A DNA stretch of 64,000 nucleotides from Raineya sp. (GCA_025454915.1 JALONN010000009.1:62001-126000); one strand, 5' to 3'. Positions 16,737 to 25,600 are shown, counted from the stretch's first letter. Numbers and translations are program-made. The notes: a model not told the origin generated them from the letters alone.

Positions 16737-16831
16737 AATAGGTAGCGTTCATTAGAACGGATATATATAAACACAAAACCCAACTACTGGACATAGTCGG
16801 GCTTGGTAAACTTAAAATTGTTTGAACAACA

Positions 16832-17008
16832 ATGATTATCAAAAGAACAAAAAACAAGCCAAAAAAGCAAGTATTCTGGATGAAACTTGCAAGGCAACCC
16901 AAGCACATTGGAGAAGTCGTCTCTCAGGTGCTTTCTCTCTCAGCGTTCAAAAGGTTTGAACCTCCTGATTTGAGCTGTTTCATGTCAAAAGTTCTCCAAA
17001 GGAAATGA
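16832..17008 (+). CDS. Small basic hypothetical protein (58 aa)
   Basis: Below the usual size for automatic calling. It opens MIIKRTKNKPKKQV and is strongly basic (about 13 Lys/Arg), with no recognised motif. Its support is positional: its TGA overlaps the ATG of the next ORF (ATGA at 17005-17008), and that ORF overlaps the recombinase in the same way, so the three could be translated as a coupled chain. It may be an accessory DNA-binding factor or only a leader peptide. Confidence 0.4.
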   Translation: MIIKRTKNKPKKQVFWMKLARQPKHIGEVVSQVLSLSAFKRFEPPDLSCFMSKVLQRK

Positions 17009-17232
17009 GAACAGCAGGAACATCGCCAGAACCCTTTTACTTTTTCAAAAGAACAAGAGGTGTTCAACCTCTCGCCTACAGGCGGGAGGTTCTTCGCATC
17101 ACTGACATCTTTTTCAGGATTCTGAAAAGAAAAGATATAGAGGAATTACTCTTTGTGTCAGTCATTTTAGATGCCTTTGTCAAAACAGCTCAAAAAGAAC
17201 TTCAAAACCTTTTAAACCAAGAAAAAATATGA
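17005..17232 (+). CDS. Small hypothetical protein (75 aa) preceding recombinase
   Basis: Overlaps the preceding 58-aa ORF by ATGA and the recombinase by ATGA (17229-17232). The first half reads through a GC-rich hairpin (17066-17091); the second half (ILKRKDIEELLFVSVILDAF then KTAQKELQNLLNQEKI) is helical and protein-like. No family is recognised. The double overlap suggests translational coupling that sets recombinase level; part of the segment may act as RNA structure. Confidence 0.4.
   Translation: MRTAGTSPEPFYFFKRTRGVQPLAYRREVLRITDIFFRILKRKDIEELLFVSVILDAFVKTAQKELQNLLNQEKI
17066..17091. other. GC-rich hairpin upstream of the recombinase
   Basis: AACCTCTCGCC (17066-17076), loop TACA, GGCGGGAGGTT (17081-17091): 11-bp arms with a single mismatch. 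Its core is far richer in GC than its AT-rich surroundings. It lies inside the 75-aa ORF, 138 bp before the recombinase start. Confidence 0.6.
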
Positions 17233-18605
17233 TAAAGATAAATTTTGTCATCAATCTACACAGACCCAATCAATATGGAGAAGTCCCTATTGCCATCACT
17301 CTATCAAGAAAAAGCGGAAGACTCCAATCCACAGCTACAGGGCTAAAAGTAAAACCTGAATGTTGGAATGGTAAAACCAAGAAAGCCACTGAAGAATATC
17401 AGTATATCAATGTTCAGCTTGACAGAATTGTCAGTAAAATCAGAGAAATAGAATCTCAGTTCATCTTGGCAGACCAAACGAGCTATACTCCTCAGGATAT
17501 TTGGAAAGTTTTCAAAGGAGAAGCCAAAGCACCTGAAAATATTGCCAACATTCTCAAAGAAGAATCCAAGATGAGAAACAGGGCTGAAAAACCTATGATT
17601 GAGATTATTCAGGAACATATTGAGTTCAAAATCAACAGAGGAATGATCAAAACCACTGACAAAAAAACTCACAAAACTGTGATCAATAAGATTGCCTATT
17701 TCTTAGAATCAAAGGATATAGCCAATATTGGCTACAATCGCTTTGACTATTCTCTTTTTGAAGAGATGGTTACTTTTATGAGAAACCATCGTTTCAATCG
17801 AAAAAAGGTCTATAAAGCTGAGGACAATGTGGTTAAAAATTCTCATTTAAACAGGCTTATTCAGACTGTCAGAGCTGCTAATAAATATGCTCTCAAGAAA
17901 GGCTACACCAAAACTCTCATTCCAGAAATGGACAGCCTCAAATTAGATGCTCAGAGTACAGAATTTCTAACCATGAAAGAACTCAGAGCATTGGAACAGC
18001 TTGATGTGAGTAAAAGTAAGGCTTATGAGGCTGTGAAAGATGTATTTCTCTTTTCCTGTTATACAGGCTTTTTGTGGTCTGATATGACAGCGTTTGAACC
18101 TAAACTACATCTGGAGACAGACGATAAAGAAAAAACATGGATTATCAAACCCAGAGAGAAAACAGGCACCAAACAGATCCTACCACTTCTTCCCAAAGCT
18201 CAAAATATTCTGGAAAAGTGGGACTATCAGTTGCCTTTGGGATGTGAACAGGTTCACAATCGAACTATCAAAGTATTGACTCGATTGGCAGGTATTCACA
18301 AGAGAATATCAAATCGTTGTGCAAGGAAAACAGCAGGGATGCTTTGGTTAGATGCTGGAGTAAGTATTGAAGTGGTGGCTACCATGTTAGGACACAAAGA
18401 TGTGAGGATAACTCAGAGGCATTATGCTCAGATACAAAGAAGTCGTTTGGAAAGAGAAACAGAAAAGCTTCTGCAGATGGAGCAGGAAACACCCAAAACT
18501 ACTGATGTCTCTGAGCAAAAACAGGTTATCACTCCTGAAGTAGCTAATTTTCTCAAAACTTTCAATGATGTTCTCCAGCAAATGAATCAGCAAAAAACAG
18601 CTTAA
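17229..18605 (+). CDS. Tyrosine recombinase (integrase) 1
   Basis: A 458-residue site-specific recombinase of the Bacteroidota mobile-element type: N-terminal arm-binding domain (about 1-90), SAM-like core-binding domain (120-240) and catalytic domain (245-420). Visible catalytic features are the second-Arg motif region RCARKTAGMLWLDAG, the LGHKD loop and nucleophile Tyr399 in QRHYAQI. The first-Arg position (normally TGLR) reads TGFLWSD, i.e. no Arg, and the HxxR His is replaced. IntDOT of CTnDOT is also known to lack the first Arg yet is active, so this one may be too. Start is fixed by the ATGA overlap with the upstream ORF. It probably acts in excision/integration of this element. Confidence 0.9.
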   Translation: MIKINFVINLHRPNQYGEVPIAITLSRKSGRLQSTATGLKVKPECWNGKTKKATEEYQYINVQLDRIVSKIREIESQFILADQTSYTPQDIWKVFKGEAKAPENIANILKEESKMRNRAEKPMIEIIQEHIEFKINRGMIKTTDKKTHKTVINKIAYFLESKDIANIGYNRFDYSLFEEMVTFMRNHRFNRKKVYKAEDNVVKNSHLNRLIQTVRAANKYALKKGYTKTLIPEMDSLKLDAQSTEFLTMKELRALEQLDVSKSKAYEAVKDVFLFSCYTGFLWSDMTAFEPKLHLETDDKEKTWIIKPREKTGTKQILPLLPKAQNILEKWDYQLPLGCEQVHNRTIKVLTRLAGIHKRISNRCARKTAGMLWLDAGVSIEVVATMLGHKDVRITQRHYAQIQRSRLERETEKLLQMEQETPKTTDVSEQKQVITPEVANFLKTFNDVLQQMNQQKTA

Positions 18606-18652
18606 AATACTACTATAACTATGATGCTTAAATCTCATTTTATTATATGTCT

Positions 18653-19960
18653 ATGAAAAAGTTAAATATTTCCTATTCTCGCCATAAAAACGGCTTTTTG
18701 TACTGTCAAATCTATTTTGATGGTACAAAGGCTAATTTTAGTACAGGTATTAAGGTAAATGAAAGAGAATGGTTGAATGGAAAGCCAAAAGGTAAGAACT
18801 CAGTACAGGTTCAAAAGAAATTGAATAGTTTAAAAGCAGAACTACAAAAATGCTTTGATTATCTGAAGATGAAAAATGAACATGAGCAAACTGTTTTCAC
18901 ACCTCAAGAACTCAAAGATTTTTACCTGAAAAAGCATATAAACAACGCCGTAAAGCCTCAAAAATCTGTACTTGATATTCTATCCGAACTTACAGAATCA
19001 AAGCTCTCAGAAGGCATCATAAAGCCTCAGAGTAAAGTAAGGAGCCAGACCAAGATCAACAATATCAAAAGGTATTTTGAAAGCATAGATAATCTGCGAA
19101 TTGGTTTTGATGAAATTGATTATTCATTTTTAGAGAAAATGATAAAATTCCTGCGTGAAGAGAATTTCACAACAAAGAAAATTCAGGCTCCTAAGAAGAA
19201 TACCTACCTCAAAAAATACATTCAGTTTCTTACAGAAGGCAATGAATATGCTTTGCAAAAAGGCTATTGTAACAAGATGATTCCTAAGTATAGGAAATTC
19301 AAGAGTGATGCCTCCGAAACGCATTACCTGATGATGAATGAATTAAAGGATCTTATCAATTTGGATTTATCCAAACATAATGATAGCGAGCTTTCAAAAG
19401 TTCGTGATTTATTCGTTTTTATGGCTTATACAGGTTTTTTGTGGTCTGATTGTCTTGCATTCAACCCCAAAGAACATATTATAACCTCTCATGATGGAAC
19501 AAAAGTTTTTGCCAAACCACGAGTAAAAACAGGTTCTTATCAACACATTCCAGTATTTCCTGAAGCTAAAAGAATTTTAGAGAAATATAATTATCAATTG
19601 CCCCTGGGGACAGAACAGATTTACAATAAAAAAATAAAAGCTATTTGTGAATTAATAGGTGTTCCCAATGCTAAAACAGTAACTATGCGTTCTGGACGAA
19701 GAACTGCTGGCATGATTTGGCTTTACTCAGGCATTCGTCTTGAGGTTGTCAGTAAAATGCTGGGGCATAAAAATCTTTCCACTACCCAGAGGCATTATGC
19801 CAAGATTCTAAATGAAAGTGTTTTGGCAGAAACGGCACATTTGATAAATCTTCCACACGAAACGCCTCAAGTCCAGAGTATAGACCCCAATGAAATGATT
19901 GCCCTGATGAAAGAACAAAATAAGTTATTGAAACTAATTGCTCAAAATCAAAACCAATAA
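18653..19960 (+). CDS. Tyrosine recombinase (integrase) 2
   Basis: A 435-residue paralogue of the preceding recombinase, similar by eye over nearly half of aligned positions in the catalytic half. It has the same domain order. The catalytic domain again reads TGFLWSD where the first Arg is expected, then MRSGRRTAGMIWLYSG, LGHKN and Tyr382 in QRHYAKIL. The first Met (18647) lies two codons earlier; I favour MKKLNISY because it matches the start of its paralogue. It lies 47 bp after recombinase 1 and is followed by a terminator, so the tandem pair forms one transcript and may act as a heteromeric complex. Confidence 0.88.
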   Translation: MKKLNISYSRHKNGFLYCQIYFDGTKANFSTGIKVNEREWLNGKPKGKNSVQVQKKLNSLKAELQKCFDYLKMKNEHEQTVFTPQELKDFYLKKHINNAVKPQKSVLDILSELTESKLSEGIIKPQSKVRSQTKINNIKRYFESIDNLRIGFDEIDYSFLEKMIKFLREENFTTKKIQAPKKNTYLKKYIQFLTEGNEYALQKGYCNKMIPKYRKFKSDASETHYLMMNELKDLINLDLSKHNDSELSKVRDLFVFMAYTGFLWSDCLAFNPKEHIITSHDGTKVFAKPRVKTGSYQHIPVFPEAKRILEKYNYQLPLGTEQIYNKKIKAICELIGVPNAKTVTMRSGRRTAGMIWLYSGIRLEVVSKMLGHKNLSTTQRHYAKILNESVLAETAHLINLPHETPQVQSIDPNEMIALMKEQNKLLKLIAQNQNQ

Positions 19961-19962
19961 AG

Positions 19963-19999
19963 AAAGCCTTTCAAGTTCTCGACTTCTTGAAAGGCTTTT
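19963..19999 (+). terminator. Terminator after the recombinase pair
   Basis: A 13-bp stem, AAAGCCTTTCAAG (19963-19975) with CTTGAAAGGCTTT (19986-19998), 10-nt loop, followed by T. It ends the recombinase transcript 33 bp before the RepA-like gene. Confidence 0.85.
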
Positions 20000-20032
20000 A
20001 AAAATCCATCTAGTAAAAACGTATGTAAAGAT

Positions 20033-21112
20033 ATGGCAAACAATGATTTAAAACAAGAACAAAGCCAAAAAAGTATTACCATTGAAGATATTTTGAAGTG
20101 TAGAATTACAGATGAGACTCCTATAAAAGATTTAGAACCTATCATTTCTTTTGAGGATAGCATTTTTTGTGCTACCAATGAAATGAGTTTTATCAGTGGT
20201 AAACCAAAAGCTGGTAAAACCAGTGTGGCAAGTGTTATGTTGTCTATTTGCCTTACTCCTAATCCCACATTTGATACTTTAGGAATGAAAGGAAAGTATT
20301 GTGAGGGAAAACCTATCATTTACATTGATAGTGAACAAAGTAAAAGAAGTTCCAAAAAAATACTTGAACGCATCAGGCGGAACTTAGGAATCAATAAATC
20401 CCCAGAGAATTTCTTTCTATACAATTTCAGGCACTTAGGATATGAAGCACTTAAAAGATCCTTTGAAATTCTTTTAGAGCATCATAAAGGTGCTTTTTTA
20501 TGGTTTTTAGATGGTATTTCGGATATGGTTAAAAGTGTCAATAATGAAGAAGAAGCAAGCTTTTTAATCAGTAGATTCTTGAATTCAAAGGTTGAAGAAG
20601 AAGAAACTGCTATGATTTTATTTTTACACGAAAATAGCACATCAAGTAGTGATAAAATGAGAGGGCATTTAGGTAGTGAAGCTCAAAGGAAGTGTTTTGC
20701 TACTGTTTCTATATCAAAAGATAAAAAAACACAGACTCACTCCATTAAGTCAGTAGAAAGTAGAGAAGGAAGAAATTTTGAGGAAGTCCTATTTAGATTT
20801 GATGAATCTACAAAATCAATGGTACAACTCAAAGGATATGAGTATGATGAAGCTAAAAAACACTTAGATGATACTGATGATCTTTGGGATGCTGCAAGTG
20901 TCATTAAAGATGCCCACGAAAAAGTGAGAAGTAAAGAAATGTATGAAAGGCTATCTAAATATAAAGGTTGGGGAACAACTAAAGCAAAAGAGAAAATTAA
21001 AGAAATGGTACAAATAGGTATTCTCCAAAAAGAGGAAAAATCCAAGAATGAAGTTTTTTACTCTTTAAGTACTTCCGACCTCTTACATTTAGATACCACC
21101 GAAACTTCGTAG
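20033..21112 (+). CDS. RepA-like AAA (AAA_25) ATPase
   Basis: A 359-residue RecA-fold ATPase. Walker A is Gly56-Lys-Pro-Lys-Ala-Gly-Lys62-Thr63; an acidic strand (PIIYIDSEQSK) and a Walker B-like strand (FLWFLDGISDM) follow, then a hydrophobic strand ending in FLHENS. The order matches AAA_25/RepA-type hexameric helicases used by mobile elements. The C-terminal 90 residues (SKEMYERLSKYKGWGTTKAK) look like a winged helix. The neighbouring primase and repeat cluster suggest a replication-initiation module that lets the excised element replicate. Confidence 0.8.
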   Translation: MANNDLKQEQSQKSITIEDILKCRITDETPIKDLEPIISFEDSIFCATNEMSFISGKPKAGKTSVASVMLSICLTPNPTFDTLGMKGKYCEGKPIIYIDSEQSKRSSKKILERIRRNLGINKSPENFFLYNFRHLGYEALKRSFEILLEHHKGAFLWFLDGISDMVKSVNNEEEASFLISRFLNSKVEEEETAMILFLHENSTSSSDKMRGHLGSEAQRKCFATVSISKDKKTQTHSIKSVESREGRNFEEVLFRFDESTKSMVQLKGYEYDEAKKHLDDTDDLWDAASVIKDAHEKVRSKEMYERLSKYKGWGTTKAKEKIKEMVQIGILQKEEKSKNEVFYSLSTSDLLHLDTTETS

Positions 21113-21291
21113 GTGGTCAGAGGTCGGAGGTCGTATATATATAGGAAAAACGACCTCCGACCACTAAAATATAGAGCTGATAAAAGAAAAATTTTATATA
21201 AAACTTACATGATTTTGTGTAAGTTTTTTCAGAGGTCGGAGGTCGGAAACCTATATACCCCCTCTAAAACGACCACTGAAAAACGACCTCT
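21075..21291. repeat. GAGGTCG/CGACCTC repeat cluster, candidate replication origin
   Basis: Two copies of TCAGAGGTCGGAGGTCG occur at 21117-21133 and 21229-21245. A 13-bp inverted repeat pairs GGTCGGAGGTCGT (21122-21134) with ACGACCTCCGACC (21150-21162), and partial complements follow at 21269-21276 and 21284-21291. A related CCGACCTCTT lies at 21075-21084 within the RepA-like gene's end. Between the two palindromes is a 9-bp AT-rich hairpin (21201-21226). It lies exactly between the ATPase and primase genes, as an iteron-type origin would; the 64-residue N-terminal extension some would call for the primase frame here is not protein-like. Confidence 0.6.
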
Positions 21292-21328
21292 AAGCAATCT
21301 TAGAAAAGTACAACAAAACTATAACTTT

Positions 21329-22207
21329 ATGAAACCAACATCTGAAATTAATCAGGCTAAAAAATATCCTATCAGAGAACTTCTCAGCGATTATGGACAC
21401 CAGCCTATCAGAGAATCAAATGGGACTCTCTTATATCAAAATCCTTTGAGGACAGAAAAGGAACCCAGCTTTTATGTATATCCTGCCACCAATACTTTCT
21501 GGGACTATGGAAGTGGAGAAAAAAGGTATTCAGTCATAGATCTACTGATGCTCTTAGAGAATATTAGTTTCCCCAAGGCTGTGGATATGATATTGGAAAA
21601 GAATTTTTCTTTTATCAGTCCTGTACTATCTGAAAAAGAACCTCAGGAAAAGTACTTTAAAATAGACAGTGTCAAGCCTCTTGTTAATCCTTATTTCATC
21701 AAATACATAGAAAAACGTAAAATCAGTATTTCATTTGCTCAGAAGTATCTGAAGGAGATCTATTACAAAACTTCACAAAATCAGCTTCAAAGCTATTTTG
21801 GAATAGGTATGGAGAATCAGAGTGGAGGTTTTGAAGTAAAGAATAGTAAATCAGGGAAATACTATTGTCTGGGTTCAAAAGATGCTACTATCATTCAGAA
21901 TCCACAATATAAAACATGGAGTATTTTTGAAGGGATGTTTGATTTTCTGGCATCCATGACCTACTTCAAGAAACTCATTGAATCAAATGTCATCATTCTA
22001 CATACCATCAATACAGCTGAGAAAATATTAGAGGTTCCCTCTCCAGATACCGAAAAAGTCTATCTATTCTTAGATAATGACTCTGCTGGAAGTAAAGCAA
22101 CTGACCAGCTCACTAATCATTTTAGCCAGTTTTTCCAAGTAATAGATTGTCGTAGATCTTATCAGGATTATAAAGATTTTAATGATTTTTTGATGCTAAA
22201 AAAGTAG
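21329..22207 (+). CDS. Toprim primase-like protein of mobile element
   Basis: A 292-residue protein. I take the ATG at 21329; the open frame continues upstream to 21113 but that part reads through the repeat cluster. Residues 8-85 resemble a CHC2 primase domain without its zinc Cys (YPIRELLSDYGHQPIRESN, EPSFYVYP, FWDYGSGEKRYSVIDLLML). Residues 180-290 are a Toprim fold: an acidic motif in IFEGMFDFLA and a DND motif in VYLFLDNDSAG. It would make primers for replication of the element together with the RepA-like ATPase. Confidence 0.8.
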   Translation: MKPTSEINQAKKYPIRELLSDYGHQPIRESNGTLLYQNPLRTEKEPSFYVYPATNTFWDYGSGEKRYSVIDLLMLLENISFPKAVDMILEKNFSFISPVLSEKEPQEKYFKIDSVKPLVNPYFIKYIEKRKISISFAQKYLKEIYYKTSQNQLQSYFGIGMENQSGGFEVKNSKSGKYYCLGSKDATIIQNPQYKTWSIFEGMFDFLASMTYFKKLIESNVIILHTINTAEKILEVPSPDTEKVYLFLDNDSAGSKATDQLTNHFSQFFQVIDCRRSYQDYKDFNDFLMLKK

Positions 22208-22285
22208 CTTTGTAAGTGTTTGATAAGCAGCTATTTATAACAAAACTACCGCAATTTAAAATTCAAAGTGTGAATTATTAATATG

Positions 22286-22330
22286 AAGCCCTTAAACTAC
22301 TCATTTATAGTAATTTAAGGGCTTAAAAAT
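22286..22330 (+). terminator. Terminator after the primase gene
   Basis: An 11-bp stem, AAGCCCTTAAA (22286-22296) with TTTAAGGGCTT (22314-22324), followed by a mixed A/T tract. It ends the replication operon before the tRNA gene. Confidence 0.6.
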
Positions 22331-22363
22331 TTTCTCTTTTTTAGATACCTTTTTAAATTTTAG

Positions 22364-22395
22364 GCAAAAAAAGTGCCTCTATTGAACGTAGAGGC
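22364..22395 (-). terminator. Terminator downstream of tRNA-Arg
   Basis: On the minus strand GCCTCTA pairs with TAGAGGC (22389-22395 and 22375-22381), followed by seven T (plus-strand A at 22366-22372). It lies 8 bp past the tRNA 3' end. Confidence 0.75.
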
Positions 22396-22402
22396 TGTTT
22401 TG

Positions 22403-22476
22403 TGAACTCGTAGGGAGTCGAACCCCAAACCTTCAGAGCCGTAATCTGATGCTCTATCCAATTGAGCTACGAGTCC
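22403..22476 (-). tRNA. tRNA-Arg (anticodon ACG)
   Basis: On the minus strand the 74-nt sequence starts GGACTCGTAGCTC and folds into a full cloverleaf. The acceptor stem pairs GGACTCG with CGAGTTC. The anticodon arm TCAGA-TTACGGC-TCTGA gives anticodon ACG. The T arm reads GGGGTTCGACTCCC. No 3' CCA is encoded. The neighbouring mobile-element genes make this a plausible integration site; no duplicate of its 3' end was found in the window. Confidence 0.95.
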
Positions 22477-22487
22477 GAATTGGATTG

Positions 22488-22518
22488 CAAATATAGGAAT
22501 TAATATTTACAATCCAAA
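22488..22518 (-). promoter_or_regulatory. Bacteroidota-type promoter of tRNA-Arg
   Basis: On the minus strand TTTG (22515-22518), 19 nt, then TATATTTG (22488-22495), matching the Bacteroidota consensus TTTG-N19-TAnnTTTG exactly. It lies between the end of rpsJ and the tRNA, so the tRNA is transcribed independently of the ribosomal-protein cluster. Confidence 0.8.
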
Positions 22519-22522
22519 AAAA

Positions 22523-22828
22523 TTATACTTTAATTTTTACATCAACACCGCTAGGTAATTCTAATTTCATCAAGGCATCTACAATTTTAGGGCTTGTTGA
22601 ATAAATATCAATCAATCTTTTATAAGTGCAAAGTTGAAATTGCTCACGAGCTTTCTTATTTACGTGAGGTGAACGTAATACTGTAAAAATTTCTTTACGT
22701 GTAGGCAAAGGAATAGGTCCGCTTACCACAGCTCCATTATCTTTTACAGCTTTTACAATTTTAGCAGCAGATTTATCTACTAAATTGTGGTCGTAAGACT
22801 TTAATTTGATTCTAATTTTTTGGCTCAT
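22523..22828 (-). CDS. rpsJ: 30S ribosomal protein S10
   Basis: 101 residues, the usual length of S10. Diagnostic segments are [40 protein letters not shown] and [21 protein letters not shown]10 sits in the 30S head and also works in transcription antitermination with NusB. It follows fusA on the minus strand after a 140-bp gap containing a strong hairpin. Unusually the rest of the S10 operon (rplC and on) does not follow; instead a tRNA promoter and tRNA-Arg come next. Confidence 0.98.
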   Translation of the reverse strand: MSQKIRIKLKSYDHNLVDKSAAKIVKAVKDNGAVVSGPIPLPTRKEIFTVLRSPHVNKKAREQFQLCTYKRLIDIYSTSPKIVDALMKLELPSGVDVKIKV

Positions 22829-22927
22829 TGTTTTTTGAGTTACAGATACGCTTTTGTATCAAATGATAGACGCAATTTTAAGAAAATACTTCTGAAAGCG
22901 TCATTTATTCCAGAAGCATCTTTTAAG

Positions 22928-22959
22928 AGTACAGAGTATTAATCTTAATACTCTGTACT
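22928..22959. other. Perfect 15-bp inverted repeat between fusA and rpsJ
   Basis: AGTACAGAGTATTAA (22928-22942) and TTAATACTCTGTACT (22945-22959) are fully complementary, separated by 2 nt. On the transcribed minus strand no U-run follows, so it is not a standard terminator. It may be an RNA processing or stabilising element within the str transcript. Confidence 0.65.
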
Positions 22960-22968
22960 TTATAAATA

Positions 22969-25095
22969 TTAATTAGCCTTTGCTCCTTTTACGTCAGCAA
23001 TTACTTTATCAGCAATGTTCTGAGGAACGAAATCGTAGTGAGAGAAAGTAAGTGTTGCTGAAGCACGACCAGAAGAGATTGTACGTAAAGTAGTTACATA
23101 ACCAAACAACTCTGACAAAGGTACATCAGCTTTGATTACTTGAGCACCACCTTTAGTATCCATACCCTTCATCAAACCTCTTCTACGGTTCAAGTCACCA
23201 GTGATAGGACCTGTAAACTCATCAGGAGTTACAACTTCCACACCCATAATAGGCTCTAGTAATCTAGGAGTAGCTTTCTTAGCAGCTTCTTTGAAGCCCA
23301 TAGATGCAGCCATCTCGAAAGAGAATGAATCAGAGTCCACATCATGATATGAACCATGGAACAAACGAACTTTCATTGAATCGATAGGGTAACCAGCCAA
23401 AGGACCATTTTTCATGGCAGCTTCAAAGCCTTTCTGAACTGAAGGAATGAATTCTCTAGGAATCACACCACCTACGATATCATTTACAAATTCCAAACCT
23501 GGTTTTTCATCTTCACGGGGACCGATTTCAAAGACGATATCAGCGAATTTACCACGACCACCAGATTGTTTCTTATAAACTTCTTTATGTTCTACAGTTC
23601 CTGTAAGAGCTTCTTTATAAGCTACTTGAGGAGCACCTTGATTTACTTCAACCTTGAATTCACGCTTCATACGGTCTAAGATAATCTCCAAGTGCAATTC
23701 ACCCATACCACGCAAGATTGTTTGTCCTGTTTCTTGGTCAGTGAATATACTCAAAGTAGGGTCTTCTTCTAAAAGTTTTGCAATTGCAATACCCATTTTA
23801 TCCACATCTGCTTGTGTTTTTGGCTCAATAGCGTAACCAATTACAGGCTCAGGGAAGCTCATTGATTCTAAGATGATAGGATTGTTTTCATCACAAAGTG
23901 TGTCTCCAGTCTTAATATCTTTAAAACCAACACCAGCACAGATATCACCAGCTTCTACTTTATCAATAGGGTTTTGCTTGTTAGCGTGCATCTGCATCAA
24001 ACGAGAGATACGTTCTTTTTTACCAGTACGCATGTTCATCACATAAGATCCAGCATCTAAAGCACCAGAATACACACGGAAGAAACATAAACGTCCTACA
24101 TAAGGGTCTGTTGCAATTTTGAAAGCCAAAGCTGCAAAAGGCTCTTTCACATCAGGCTTACGCTCAATCTCAGCTTCAGTATCAGGATTGATACCTTTAG
24201 CAGGAGGTAAATCTAAAGGAGAAGGTAAAAATTCGCAAACAGCATCTAATAAAGTCTGAACTCCTTTGTTTTTAAATGCAGAACCACACATTACAGGTTG
24301 CATTGTCATATCAATTACTGCCTTACGAATAGCTGCACGCATTTCTTCAGGAGTAATAGAATCTGCATCTTCAAAGAATTTCTCTAATAATTTATCATCG
24401 TAAGAAGCTACTGCTTCTACCAAGTTTTGTCTCCACTGAACAACATCATCTTTCAAGTCGTCAGGAATAGGAATTACTTGGAAGGTTTTTCCTTCGTCAG
24501 CTTCATTCCATACAATAGCTTGATTAGTAATTAAATCTACTACACCTTTAAATGTTTCTTCAGCACCAATAGGAACTTGCAAAGGAACAGGATTACCACC
24601 TAATTTTTCTTTAATTTCTTTAACAGCCTTGAAGAAATCCGCACCAGCTCTATCCATTTTGTTTACGAAACAGATACGAGGTACAAAATATTTATCCATT
24701 TGTCTCCAAACTGTTTCAGATTGAGGCTCAACCCCAGAAACAGAACAGAACAAAGCAATAGCACCATCTAGTACACGTAAAGAACGCTCTACTTCTACAG
24801 TAAAGTCCACGTGACCAGGAGTGTCAATCAAGTTAATGTTAAAAGTTTTAGAATCAGAAGTTAATTCACCTTGTACTGTTGGGTAATTCCAACGAGTAGA
24901 AGTAGCAGCCGATGTGATAGTGATACCACGCTCTTGCTCTTGCTCCATCCAGTCCATAGTTGCCGCACCTTCGTGTACTTCACCAATTTTGTGCGTTTTA
25001 CCAGTATAGTAGAGAATACGCTCAGAAGTGGTTGTTTTACCTGCATCGATGTGAGCAGAGATACCAATATTTCTGAGATACTTTAAATCAGCCAT
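22969..25095 (-). CDS. fusA: Translation elongation factor G
   Basis: 708 residues, full length for EF-G, the GTPase that drives ribosomal translocation. G-domain motifs are visible: [14 protein letters not shown] (P-loop), RGITI (switch I), DTPGHVDF (G3) and NKMD (G4). Domain IV-V motifs include [12 protein letters not shown] and [11 protein letters not shown]. It lies in the order rpsL-rpsG-fusA-rpsJ on the minus strand, the usual str operon without tuf. Start at 25095 gives [12 protein letters not shown]. Confidence 0.99.
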   Translation of the reverse strand: MADLKYLRNIGISAHIDAGKTTTSERILYYTGKTHKIGEVHEGAATMDWMEQEQERGITITSAATSTRWNYPTVQGELTSDSKTFNINLIDTPGHVDFTVEVERSLRVLDGAIALFCSVSGVEPQSETVWRQMDKYFVPRICFVNKMDRAGADFFKAVKEIKEKLGGNPVPLQVPIGAEETFKGVVDLITNQAIVWNEADEGKTFQVIPIPDDLKDDVVQWRQNLVEAVASYDDKLLEKFFEDADSITPEEMRAAIRKAVIDMTMQPVMCGSAFKNKGVQTLLDAVCEFLPSPLDLPPAKGINPDTEAEIERKPDVKEPFAALAFKIATDPYVGRLCFFRVYSGALDAGSYVMNMRTGKKERISRLMQMHANKQNPIDKVEAGDICAGVGFKDIKTGDTLCDENNPIILESMSFPEPVIGYAIEPKTQADVDKMGIAIAKLLEEDPTLSIFTDQETGQTILRGMGELHLEIILDRMKREFKVEVNQGAPQVAYKEALTGTVEHKEVYKKQSGGRGKFADIVFEIGPREDEKPGLEFVNDIVGGVIPREFIPSVQKGFEAAMKNGPLAGYPIDSMKVRLFHGSYHDVDSDSFSFEMAASMGFKEAAKKATPRLLEPIMGVEVVTPDEFTGPITGDLNRRRGLMKGMDTKGGAQVIKADVPLSELFGYVTTLRTISSGRASATLTFSHYDFVPQNIADKVIADVKGAKAN

Positions 25096-25132
25096 TGTTG
25101 TATGGTTTTATGGGTATATATAAATAATGAAA

Positions 25133-25600
25133 TTAGAATTTGAAATGAGAGAATGCTTTGTTAGCTTCTGCCATTCTGTGAGTATCATCTTTTTTCTTCA
25201 CAGCAGCACCTTCACCTTTAGAAGCAGCGATAATTTCGCTAGCTAAACATTCTTTCATAGTTTTATCGTTACGCATACGAGCATATTTGATAAGCCACTT
25301 GATGCCTAATGAAGTTTTACGGTCAGGACGAACTTCTGTAGGAACTTGAAAAGTAGCTCCCCCTACTCTACGGCTTCTTACTTCCACGCTAGGCATTACA
25401 TTGTTTAATGCTTTTCTCCACACCTCTAAGCCATCTTCTTTTGTCTTTTCAGCTACCATATCTATAGCATCATAGAATATAGTGTAGGCAATACTTTTTT
25501 TGCCATCGTACATCAAGCTATTTACAAACTTGGTTACCAAAGTATCCTTAAATTTAGGATCAGGTAATACGTATCTTTTTTTAGGTTTTGCTTTTCTCAT
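25133..25600 (-). CDS. rpsG: 30S ribosomal protein S7
   Basis: 155 residues, the normal S7 length. Typical sequence: [33 protein letters not shown] and [12 protein letters not shown] at the C-terminus. S7 nucleates assembly of the 30S head by binding the 3' domain of 16S rRNA. Located between rpsL and fusA in the str cluster. Confidence 0.99.
   Translation of the reverse strand: MRKAKPKKRYVLPDPKFKDTLVTKFVNSLMYDGKKSIAYTIFYDAIDMVAEKTKEDGLEVWRKALNNVMPSVEVRSRRVGGATFQVPTEVRPDRKTSLGIKWLIKYARMRNDKTMKECLASEIIAASKGEGAAVKKKDDTHRMAEANKAFSHFKF

Noticed and set aside
21113..21328. A 72-residue N-terminal extension of the primase frame
   Set aside because: It translates the repeat cluster and an AT-rich hairpin; the ATG at 21329 gives a start that matches the primase fold.
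22403..22476. Duplicated tRNA-Arg 3' end as an attL/attR pair
   Set aside because: No second copy of the 3' segment was found within the window; the other end of the island probably lies to the left.
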